DNA of 39,476 nt from Bryobacterales bacterium (GTDB taxonomy: Bacteria; Acidobacteriota; Terriglobia; Bryobacterales; Bryobacteraceae), in NCBI GenBank assembly GCA_016789745.1, contig JAEUQF010000026.1, forward strand, positions 1-39,476, in the 5' to 3' direction. A program made the position numbers and the translations under genes. Position 1 is the first letter of the stretch. Each line of letters opens with the position of its first letter. This document shows positions 6,849-14,091 of the stretch, piece after piece. The notes beneath the pieces are model-generated. The model ran no database searches. It saw nothing but the letters and a program-made list of their open reading frames with translations, and had not been told where the DNA came from.

Positions 6849-9800
6849 CTAGTCGGACGCCGACGCGACACGCGCCCCCAGATTCTGACGCAGCAGATTG
6901 TCCAGGTCGCCAGACTGCAGGGCTTGCGAAAACAGGAAGCCCTGCGCGAAGTCACAGCTTTGCGTACGCAGGAAGGCGGCCTGCTCTTCGGTCTCCACCC
7001 CTTCGGCAATCACCGTCAGGCCCATGGAGTGGGCTAATTGAATGATGCCCTTAATAATCGCCTCGTCATTCGATTTCTTACCAATTCCCTTCAAAAAGGC
7101 GCAGTCGATTTTGACGGCCTGGATGGGAAACTCGCGCAGGTAGGAGAGCGACGAATAGCCGGTACCAAAATCGTCCAGCACCAGCCCGATGCCCGCACCG
7201 TGCAGCGCATGCAGCGTCTCCCGCACGCGCACCGAGCGGTTCAGCAGCACCGACTCGGTGATCTCCACCTTCAGTGCGCTCATCGGCAGATTGCGCGCGC
7301 GAAGCGATTCGGTGATCAGCGCAAAGACATCCTGCTGGTGGAACTGCACTGCCGATAAGTTCACCGATAGCTGCAGGCCCAGCCCTTGCGATCGCCAGCG
7401 CGCCAGCTGGCTGACGGCTTCGCGCATCACGGACTGGCCGATCGCGAGAATGAGGCCGCTTTCCTCCGCAATCGAAATAATGCGGCCCACCGGGATGCCC
7501 TTCAACCGCGCCGCATTGGCGCGCAATAGCGCCTCGGCGCCGATGACTTCGCCCGACCGCAGGTCCCACTGCGGCTGGAAAGCCACCCAAAGATCGCGCG
7601 TCCCGATATTCCGATTCAGTTCGCGCTCGATCTCCACACGGTCGTTAATCTCGGACTCGATACGCTTATCGAAAAAGCGGTACCCGCGCCGCCCTTCTGC
7701 CTTGGCGCGGTACATGGCCAGATCGGCGTTGCGCAGCATCACCTCCGGCGTGGTGGCGTCATCCGGATACACCGTAACGCCAATGCTGGCGCTTATGAAC
7801 AGATTGCGGCCGCCAATCTCGATCGGCCGCGTGAAGCTATGCAGCAGCCGCTCCACCACCGTACGAATCTGGTCGCGATCGCGCATGTTTTCCAGCACCA
7901 CCACGAACTCATCGCCGCCGAAGCGGGCCAGCGAATCGGCATTCGTGTTCTGTTTCAGGCGGCGGGAAATCTCCAGCAGCACCTGGTCACCCGCCAGATG
8001 GCCAAGCGTGTCATTGGTGTCCTTGAAGCGGTCCAAGTCCAGGAACAGCAGCCCCACTTTGGTGGCCCGGTCATTGCGCCGGAGCGCGATGTCCAGGCGC
8101 TCCTGGAAACTTTTGCGATTCCAGAGCCCGGTCAGGTCGTCATGCTCGGCCATGTAGAGCATGCGTTCTTCTACGTGCTTATGGCCGCTTATGTCCTCAT
8201 GAACAACAACAAAATGTTCCAGGTCTCCGGTGGAAGCCGGAATCGGCGTGACGGTCTGCTTCACCAGGTAACGCTGTCCAGCCTTGGTCACATGCCACAC
8301 CTCGCCCTGCCAGGCTTGCTTGGACAGGCGGCAAGCCTCGAGCACTGCTTCGAAACTGGGCTTCGTGTCCGGCCCTTCCCAAGCGGCGGGCGAGCGGCCA
8401 ATGAGTTCAGATGCATGAAAGCCGCAGAGACGCTCCATGGCGTCGTTCACCCAGTCGATGCGGCCATCCGCATCGGTGATGAACATCGAGTTGCAGGCCG
8501 ATTGCAGAGCCGCGGCCTGCCGTCCCAGCCTCTCGTTCAGACGCACCTGGTCGGTGATGTCGATGTGAAGCACCGCCGCACCCATCTCACGGTTCACCTG
8601 CGTGCGTGCCACCACCGAGCGGAACCAGCGCAGTTGCTCCGGCCCATGACAGGGATAGTCGAGCGTGAAGGTCTCCAGTTCGCCGGCAAGCACCTTACGG
8701 ATGCCTTCGGCCATGGGCAGAGCCTCGTCGGACCAGGGGCCGCTCGCGGCTTCGCAGAGGCGCATATAGTTGACACCGATACCCCCATCGGGCGTGCGCA
8801 GTCCGTTGCTATTGCCGAAGCGCCGCCAGGGCTGGTTCACCATGACGATAGAGCCATGCGCATCGAGCAGCGCCACGCTGGTGGGCAGGCAATCGAGCAG
8901 CCCCATCTGGCGAGCGCTGATGTTCTTGAGCTTGTCTTCGGACCGCCGCAGCCTCTGGTTGACGCTGGCCAGTTCGGTGATGTCATGAAAGGCGAGCAAG
9001 GCCCCGCGCACGCTGCTGTCGCGCCCGCAATGTGGCCGGATGCGGACGATGTACTCGCGTTTGTTGATGACGGCCCGCCAATCCTGCGGCTTGCCCTGCG
9101 CCAGCACGCGCTGGATGCGAGAGGCCAGGCGCGCCGATACCCCGGTTTCTCCTGTAATGAGCAGTGGCGTCCCTGGGGCGGTGTGGAGCAGCCCCAGTGT
9201 CTTCCCCGCCGCCTCATTGACCTGCCGGATGAGGCCGTTGGTATCCACCACCACTACCGGCGCGTCGATGCTGTTCTGGATCGTCTCCAGGTCATCGATG
9301 AGCGCCGCGTGCTCGTTGGTCTTGTGCTCCAGCTCCTCGTTTACGGTGACCAACTCTTCATTGGTGGATTGCAGTTCTTCATTCGACGCCTGCAGCTCTT
9401 CATTCGACGCCTGCAACTCCTCGTTCGAAGACTGTAGTTCCTCATTCAGCGACTGCAACTCTTCATTGGAGGTCTCCAACTCCTCCACCAGAGACTGCAG
9501 ATTCTGGCGCGTGGTGGAGAGTTCCGCCTCCAACTCGCGCACGTGTTCTTCACTGGGCGCCGAAAGCGCCGTGGATTCGCCTTCCTGCGGAGGCTCCTGG
9601 GTTTCAACAAAAGCAACCGCGAACAAAGGCTCCCCGTGCAACTCGCCGGCCGGATAAACGCGCGTTTGCAGGCTCACCCGCTTGCCCTGGATCTCCACCG
9701 GGCGGCGCAGGCCTTTGGCAGGACGGCCGGTCCGCCCGCAGCGGTAGATCTGCGCGCGCAGCGACGCGGCTACCACCTTTGGCACCAGCGCGAGCAGCGT

Positions 9801-11414
9801 CATATCGCGATTGCCCGTTTTCAACGTCAGATAGCGCTCAATCGAGCCCCACGTTTCGCGTACCTGGAAAGCTCCATCCGTCAGAACAGCGGCCGGCGCA
9901 AAGGCTTCCAGCAGTTTGCGCTGGAAGTGGGCCATGGACGCTGTGATGCCGGCCGCTTCGGGAGAACGCTTGGCCTGCGTCATGTCCCGCGCGTCGGTGA
10001 GCACCGACCGCCGCATGCGTGAGCTGAGGTCGCGATTGAGATACACCTTATTGCGGCGATCTTCAGTCTGAAACATGGAGCCCGGCGCATGTTCGCTCTT
10101 GCCCAACAACAACAGCCCGCCGGGCTTCAGGGCCTGGTGGAACCGCACCAGCACCTCTTCCTGCGCGGCCGCCCGGAGATAGATCAGCAGGTTGCGGCAG
10201 CTGATGAGATCCAAGGACATGAACGGCGGATCCCGCAGCACGTCATGCCTGGCGAAGATCACACGCTCGCGGATGCCCTTCTCTACCTGAAAACCGCGCC
10301 CCACCGTGCGAAAGGCGCGCTCCACAACGGCCGGCGGCAACTGGCGCACCTTCTCATCGGTATAGATGGCGCGACGGGCCGACGTAATTGCTCCCTCATC
10401 CAGATCCGTGGCAAACACCTGCACCCGGCGGTGGGGGACATACTGCTCAAAAAGAATAGAAAGGGTATAGGCTTCTTCGCCCGTGGCGCACGCCGGCACC
10501 CAGGCGCGCAGCGGCGAAGTGCCGTGTTTGAACTGGCGCGCAATGGCTTCGCCCAACGCTTCGAAAGGCCCTTCGTCCCGAAAGAACGACGTCACCGAGA
10601 TAAGGCTGTTCTGCATCAGCCGCTGGATCTCGTCCGGCTCTTTTTCCAGAAGTTGCCTGTAGGCTGACAGCGAATGGGTGCCCACCGTGCGCGCGCGTTG
10701 TGTCACACGCCGCAGAATCGTCTTCTGCTTGTACAGCCGCAGGTCTACTTCGGTTGCCGCCATCACCAGATTCAGGATCCGGTCCACTTCGTCGGATTCC
10801 CCGGTGCCCTGGATGCCTTCGGTTCCGGTGGGAGCCTTCAGGCTCGCCAACCGCTCGGCAAGGGCATCCAGTGTGAGCACCGCGTCTGCACAGCCAGTGG
10901 CACGGGCAGCCACGGGCATGCCGGAATACTTCGCCGATCTCGGCTCCTGCACGAACACCCGTCCGCCGGCCGACTTCACCGCGCGGACGCCTTCGGCCCC
11001 ATCGGAACCAGTGCCCGATAGAATGATGGCGACGCAACGCGATCCAAAGGCGGCAGCAGCGGATTGGAACAGCCGGTCCACCAGCGGCTTCGGGCCACGC
11101 ACCCCCGGCGCCCGCAGCCGCAGCACCTCGCCTTCCACAATGACGTCTGAATTCGGCGGTGTTACGTAGACGTGGCTGGGAAGAAGCGGGCCTTTGTCGA
11201 CAACTTCCTGCACCAACAGGCGTGTTTCCCGGGCAAGCAGATCACGCAGCATGCTCGCGTGATCGGGCGACAAATGCTGCGCCACCACAAACGAAAGGTC
11301 ACAATTGGCAGGCAGCGGAGCAAGCAGACCACGCAGGGCCTCCAGGCCGCCAGCCGAGGATCCGATGACGACCAGAACCGGCTTACGCTCAGGATCCAGG
11401 GGTACGGGATTCAA
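6849..11414 (-). CDS. Giant hybrid: CheB-CheR-coiled coil-PAS-GGDEF-EAL signalling protein
   Basis: The 1521-residue single chain has, in order: a CheB methylesterase domain (about 11-192; triad S20 in GSSAGG, H47, D138 in GTGSDG) with no receiver domain; a CheR methyltransferase (about 205-465; ACATGEEAYTLSI, NLLIYL); a PAS-like region (500-605); a heptad coiled coil (625-710); about three further PAS/PAC units (712-815, 835-955, 968-1080); a GGDEF cyclase (1085-1250; GGDEF at 1166-1170); and an EAL phosphodiesterase (1262-1505; E1294, N1352, E1384, D1414-D1415, K1435, E1471 all present). Both c-di-GMP domains look catalytically competent. The RxxD inhibitory site before GGDEF is absent (TNAD). 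No membrane segment was seen, so the protein is probably cytoplasmic. The start is a TTG with GGAG 11 bases upstream. No che operon surrounds it. Confidence 0.95.
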   Translation of the reverse strand: MNPVPLDPERKPVLVVIGSSAGGLEALRGLLAPLPANCDLSFVVAQHLSPDHASMLRDLLARETRLLVQEVVDKGPLLPSHVYVTPPNSDVIVEGEVLRLRAPGVRGPKPLVDRLFQSAAAAFGSRCVAIILSGTGSDGAEGVRAVKSAGGRVFVQEPRSAKYSGMPVAARATGCADAVLTLDALAERLASLKAPTGTEGIQGTGESDEVDRILNLVMAATEVDLRLYKQKTILRRVTQRARTVGTHSLSAYRQLLEKEPDEIQRLMQNSLISVTSFFRDEGPFEALGEAIARQFKHGTSPLRAWVPACATGEEAYTLSILFEQYVPHRRVQVFATDLDEGAITSARRAIYTDEKVRQLPPAVVERAFRTVGRGFQVEKGIRERVIFARHDVLRDPPFMSLDLISCRNLLIYLRAAAQEEVLVRFHQALKPGGLLLLGKSEHAPGSMFQTEDRRNKVYLNRDLSSRMRRSVLTDARDMTQAKRSPEAAGITASMAHFQRKLLEAFAPAAVLTDGAFQVRETWGSIERYLTLKTGNRDMTLLALVPKVVAASLRAQIYRCGRTGRPAKGLRRPVEIQGKRVSLQTRVYPAGELHGEPLFAVAFVETQEPPQEGESTALSAPSEEHVRELEAELSTTRQNLQSLVEELETSNEELQSLNEELQSSNEELQASNEELQASNEELQSTNEELVTVNEELEHKTNEHAALIDDLETIQNSIDAPVVVVDTNGLIRQVNEAAGKTLGLLHTAPGTPLLITGETGVSARLASRIQRVLAQGKPQDWRAVINKREYIVRIRPHCGRDSSVRGALLAFHDITELASVNQRLRRSEDKLKNISARQMGLLDCLPTSVALLDAHGSIVMVNQPWRRFGNSNGLRTPDGGIGVNYMRLCEAASGPWSDEALPMAEGIRKVLAGELETFTLDYPCHGPEQLRWFRSVVARTQVNREMGAAVLHIDITDQVRLNERLGRQAAALQSACNSMFITDADGRIDWVNDAMERLCGFHASELIGRSPAAWEGPDTKPSFEAVLEACRLSKQAWQGEVWHVTKAGQRYLVKQTVTPIPASTGDLEHFVVVHEDISGHKHVEERMLYMAEHDDLTGLWNRKSFQERLDIALRRNDRATKVGLLFLDLDRFKDTNDTLGHLAGDQVLLEISRRLKQNTNADSLARFGGDEFVVVLENMRDRDQIRTVVERLLHSFTRPIEIGGRNLFISASIGVTVYPDDATTPEVMLRNADLAMYRAKAEGRRGYRFFDKRIESEINDRVEIERELNRNIGTRDLWVAFQPQWDLRSGEVIGAEALLRANAARLKGIPVGRIISIAEESGLILAIGQSVMREAVSQLARWRSQGLGLQLSVNLSAVQFHQQDVFALITESLRARNLPMSALKVEITESVLLNRSVRVRETLHALHGAGIGLVLDDFGTGYSSLSYLREFPIQAVKIDCAFLKGIGKKSNDEAIIKGIIQLAHSMGLTVIAEGVETEEQAAFLRTQSCDFAQGFLFSQALQSGDLDNLLRQNLGARVASASD
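9345..9470 (-). repeat. Tandem 21-base repeats encoding coiled-coil heptads
   Basis: Within the CheB-CheR hybrid gene a 21-base unit recurs about six times (residues 649-690), encoding variants of the heptad S-N-E-E-L-Q-A/S. Two adjacent units differ at only two or three bases, while others have diverged at synonymous sites. This is the helical linker usually found after CheR in such hybrids. It is a protein-coding repeat, not a CRISPR, since there are no spacers. Confidence 0.85.
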
Positions 11415-11455
11415 ATCGCTATCTCCGGACGAATTTTCCGAAAGTTCTCCCCTTT

Positions 11456-11483
11456 ATTATGCTCAATTGTCTTTCTCGCGCAA
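11456..11483 (-). promoter_or_regulatory. Possible sigma70-like promoter of the CheB-CheR hybrid gene
   Basis: Read on the minus strand, TTGCGC (11483-11478) and CATAAT (11461-11456) are separated by 16 bases and lie about 40 bases ahead of the TTG start. The -10 match is good and the -35 match weak. The site falls in the 156-base divergent gap before the isomerase gene. Confidence 0.35.
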
Positions 11484-11570
11484 GCGTAAAGACTGCGGCG
11501 GAACCCGATAATCCCCATTAATCCGGGCGGCCAGGATGGTGCTACCACGCGAGGACGCCAGGGGAGTAGC

Positions 11571-12494
11571 ATGAGTGAGCAGGCAACAAGAATGCAAAGA
11601 CGGGAATTCCTGACACTACCGGCGTCCATGCAGGCACCACGGATGGTCGGACGCACACGCTTTCAGCTGGCATGCATGACCTTGCCCTATTCGCCGTTTC
11701 CTCTGGAACGCGCGTTGGAGGGCGTGAAGAATGCCGGCTATTCGTATGTGGCGTGGGGAGTGAATCATCGCGATTCGGCGGGCAATAACCGCCCGTTGCT
11801 GGCCGTGGACGCACCGGCTGCGGACGCAAAGCAGCTCAGCAACCGCTGCCGCGACATGGGTCTGCGCCCGGTGATGATGTTTGCAACCGTGAACCTGGAA
11901 GCGGCCAACGCGGCCGACGCGCATAAACGGCGCGTCGATCAGGCCGCCGCGGCAGGTATTCCCTTTCTATTGACGTTCGGCAAGACCGCTAAAGGAGAAT
12001 ATGATGCGTTTGTCCGCAACCTAAAGGCGGCGGCGTTGCATGCGGCGCAGGCCAACGTGACCATCGTGATCAAGCAGCATGGCGGCAATACGGCCACGGG
12101 CGCGGACTGTCTGAAGATCGTCAACGAGGTAGCGGAACCCTCCGTCCGCATCTGTTATGACGCGGGCAATGTGCTTGATTACGAGAATCACGATCCCATT
12201 GCCGATATCCAAACCTGCTACCGCGAGATTCGCGCCTTCGCGATTAAGGATCATCGCAACACGCCAAAAGATGAGGACTGCGGTCCCGGCTTTGGCGAGA
12301 TTGATCATTACAAATTGCTGTTGCCTGTAATGAAGTTGGGGCACACTATGCCCCTGGCTTGTGAAAATATATTCGAGCCCCTGGTGCCGCGGCCGCGCAC
12401 GCCCGAAGAAGTGGACCGGCTGGCGCAGCGAGCCCGCGAGTTTATCGAGACCGTTCTGCGCGGCCTGGAATCGCACCTGCCGGCCGGATTGTAA
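11571..12494 (+). CDS. Sugar phosphate isomerase/epimerase-like TIM-barrel protein
   Basis: The 307-residue protein belongs to the xylose-isomerase-like / AP-endonuclease-2 TIM-barrel superfamily. Typical strand ends are visible: LEGVKNAGYSYVAWG, TIVIKQHGG, RICYDAGNVLDY (metal-binding Asp), FAIKDHRN and MPLACENIF. The exact reaction is unknown. An AGGGGAG ribosome binding site lies 5 bases before the ATG. The N-terminus reads MQRREFLTLPAS, which resembles a twin-arginine signal, but no hydrophobic core follows it; the Tat signal looks degenerate and the protein may stay in the cytoplasm. The next gene, a Gfo/Idh/MocA oxidoreductase, starts 11 bases after the stop. This pair of families commonly occurs together in carbohydrate catabolism, so a joint pathway is likely. 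Confidence 0.88.
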   Translation: MSEQATRMQRREFLTLPASMQAPRMVGRTRFQLACMTLPYSPFPLERALEGVKNAGYSYVAWGVNHRDSAGNNRPLLAVDAPAADAKQLSNRCRDMGLRPVMMFATVNLEAANAADAHKRRVDQAAAAGIPFLLTFGKTAKGEYDAFVRNLKAAALHAAQANVTIVIKQHGGNTATGADCLKIVNEVAEPSVRICYDAGNVLDYENHDPIADIQTCYREIRAFAIKDHRNTPKDEDCGPGFGEIDHYKLLLPVMKLGHTMPLACENIFEPLVPRPRTPEEVDRLAQRAREFIETVLRGLESHLPAGL

Positions 12495-12505
12495 GGAGAG
12501 AACTG

Positions 12506-13606
12506 ATGGCAATTGAACGAAGAGCATTCCTGATCGGAACCTCAGCGGCGGCCTTTGCCCAAAGCGGCAGCACGGTTGCCACGGCCATGATCGGCACCGG
12601 CAATCGCGGCACCCACGTCTTGCGTGGCGTGCTGGAGCAGCCCAATGCAAAGGTGCTGGCAGTTTGCGACATCAAGCCGGACCGCCTCGACAATGCGGCC
12701 AGTGTCGCGGCCAAGGATAATCCGAAAACCTATCGCGACTGGAAGCAGGTGATCGACCGCAAGGATATCGAAGCGGTGTTCATCGCTACGCCGCCGCACC
12801 TGCATGCCGAGATGGCAGTGGCTGCATTGCAGGCCGGCAAGCATGTCTACTGCGAGAAGCCGATTGGCGTGACGGCGGCCCAGGTGCGGAACGTAGTGAA
12901 GGCCGCCAAGAACACCAAGCGGGTGTTCACCGCCGGGCAGCAGTTGCGGTCGCATCTGCAGATGGGAGAAGCCGTCTCCAAGATCCGCGGCGGGCTCATC
13001 GGCAACCTGCTGATGGTGAAGGCGCAGCGCCACGCCAACGGCGATCTGCCGCATGACGGCTCCTCCGGCGACTGGTATTTCGACGTGACAAAATCAGGCG
13101 GCTATCTGATCGAACAGTCGGTGCACAACCTGGATGTCTGCAACTGGGTGATCGGCGCGCACCCCACCAAGGCTTGCGGATTCGGGGCCATCAATCTCTA
13201 CAAGAACGACCCTCCCGGCCGAACCATCTTCGATTGCGGCAGCATGACTTTCGAGTATCCCGGCGGCGTGCAGATGTCGTTCACCCAAAATGTATTCCAT
13301 CCACGTGGGTTGCAGGGCGGAGGCCAATTGGTGCTGGTGTATGGGTCGAAAGGCGCGGTGGACCTGATGTATGCCGCCACGCTGTATCCGATGGAGCGCG
13401 ATGGCAAACCCCAGGTTATCGCCGAAAAGCGCGAAGAGAAGACGCACGCCCACACCACGGCCTTCTACGACGCCATCACCAAAGGCGGGCCGAATCCGGC
13501 GGACGTGACCGTCGGCGCCACCGCGGCATTGACGGCAATCCTGGGGCATGAAGCCATGACCCGGCAGAAGGTGGTAACCTGGACGGAGCTAGGGGTGGAG
13601 GTGTAA
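12506..13606 (+). CDS. Gfo/Idh/MocA-family oxidoreductase with Tat-like N-terminus
   Basis: The 366-residue protein starts at an ATG preceded by a strong AAGGAGAG site. Residues 3-18 (IERRAFLIGTSAAAFA) resemble a short twin-arginine signal. The dinucleotide loop GTGNRG is at 30-35, followed by VFIATPPHLHAEM and the E-K-P motif at 117-119. GGYLIEQSVHNLDVCNW carries the probable catalytic histidine region. Many acidobacterial and planctomycete family members have a Tat leader and are expected to carry NAD(P) outward in folded form. The substrate is unknown. It forms a two-gene unit with the upstream isomerase-like gene. Confidence 0.92.
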   Translation: MAIERRAFLIGTSAAAFAQSGSTVATAMIGTGNRGTHVLRGVLEQPNAKVLAVCDIKPDRLDNAASVAAKDNPKTYRDWKQVIDRKDIEAVFIATPPHLHAEMAVAALQAGKHVYCEKPIGVTAAQVRNVVKAAKNTKRVFTAGQQLRSHLQMGEAVSKIRGGLIGNLLMVKAQRHANGDLPHDGSSGDWYFDVTKSGGYLIEQSVHNLDVCNWVIGAHPTKACGFGAINLYKNDPPGRTIFDCGSMTFEYPGGVQMSFTQNVFHPRGLQGGGQLVLVYGSKGAVDLMYAATLYPMERDGKPQVIAEKREEKTHAHTTAFYDAITKGGPNPADVTVGATAALTAILGHEAMTRQKVVTWTELGVEV

Positions 13607-13635
13607 CCGGGCCCCCGGTGCACGGAACAGGGCGA

Positions 13636-13664
13636 TTGACGTGTGTTCGCAGCCGCGCTATTCT
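13636..13664 (+). promoter_or_regulatory. Sigma70-type promoter of rpsT
   Basis: TTGACG (13636-13641) and TATTCT (13659-13664) are spaced by exactly 17 bases. A start about 7 bases downstream would give a leader of roughly 35 bases to the rpsT ATG. This is the best promoter match noticed in the window. Confidence 0.75.
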
Positions 13665-13705
13665 GTCAAGAGCGTTTCAATTAGGATTTTGGTTTCACTG
13701 TAACT

Positions 13706-13972
13706 ATGGCTAATACGTTTTCTGCCCTGAAACGGGTGCGGATGACCGAGCGTAAGACCGAAGTGAACCGCATGCGGAAAACCCGTCTGCGTCACCAGAT
13801 TCGGTCCATGCGCCGGCTCCTCGACAAAAAGGATCTGCCCGGAGCGCAGGCCCTGCTGCCCGCCACCTTCTCCATCGTCGACCGCGCCGCCAAGTGGGGC
13901 GTGATCAAAAAGAACACCGCGGCCCGCTACAAGTCGCGCCTCGCGCATCGCTTGGCGAAACTGGCGGCGTAA
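13706..13972 (+). CDS. rpsT: Small ribosomal subunit protein S20 (bS20)
   Basis: The 88-residue, very basic protein begins [17 protein letters not shown], contains [19 protein letters not shown], and ends with [17 protein letters not shown], as in bS20, which binds 16S rRNA in the body of the 30S subunit. Length and start fit the family. The gene is monocistronic, with its own promoter and an intrinsic terminator. No good Shine-Dalgarno sequence lies close to the ATG; the nearest purine run, AGGA, is 19 bases upstream. Weak initiation sites are known for E. coli rpsT, which is feedback-regulated, so similar control here is possible but unproven. Confidence 0.96.
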   Translation: MANTFSALKRVRMTERKTEVNRMRKTRLRHQIRSMRRLLDKKDLPGAQALLPATFSIVDRAAKWGVIKKNTAARYKSRLAHRLAKLAA

Positions 13973-13997
13973 CTCGCTGGTAATCCCGCTTTTCCTG

Positions 13998-14029
13998 AGG
14001 GCTGACTCCTGCTAGGAGTCAGCCCTTTT
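13998..14029 (+). terminator. Intrinsic terminator of rpsT
   Basis: A perfect 13-base-pair stem (arms 13998-14010 and 14014-14026) with a three-base GCT loop is followed by TTTT at 14026-14029. It lies 25 bases after the rpsT stop. The minus strand lacks a T run on the other side, so it serves rpsT only. Confidence 0.9.
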
Positions 14030-14040
14030 GGCATTGTGGG

Positions 14041-14078
14041 GCAGACGTCCACGTCTGCGCGGGACCTCCAGGTCCCGC
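14041..14078. repeat. Two adjacent palindromic hairpins with identical TCCA loops
   Basis: GCAGACG-TCCA-CGTCTGC (14041-14058) is followed directly by GCGGGACC-TCCA-GGTCCCGC (14059-14078). Both stems are perfect (7 and 8 base pairs) and both loops are TCCA. The element fills the short gap between the rpsT terminator and the 3' end of the M14 peptidase gene. It has no T run. It resembles a REP-like dispersed intergenic repeat, but only one copy is present in this window. Confidence 0.7.
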
Positions 14079-14091
14079 TCTTGCTACCCAC

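Noticed and set aside
7839..9437. A 532-codon open frame on the plus strand opposite the CheB-CheR hybrid gene
   Set aside because: It is antisense to a gene with clear domains throughout, has no recognisable motif, and long shadow frames are expected in high-GC DNA.
9345..9470. Regular 21-base repeats considered as a CRISPR array
   Set aside because: Repeats are contiguous with no spacers, and they encode in-frame coiled-coil heptads.
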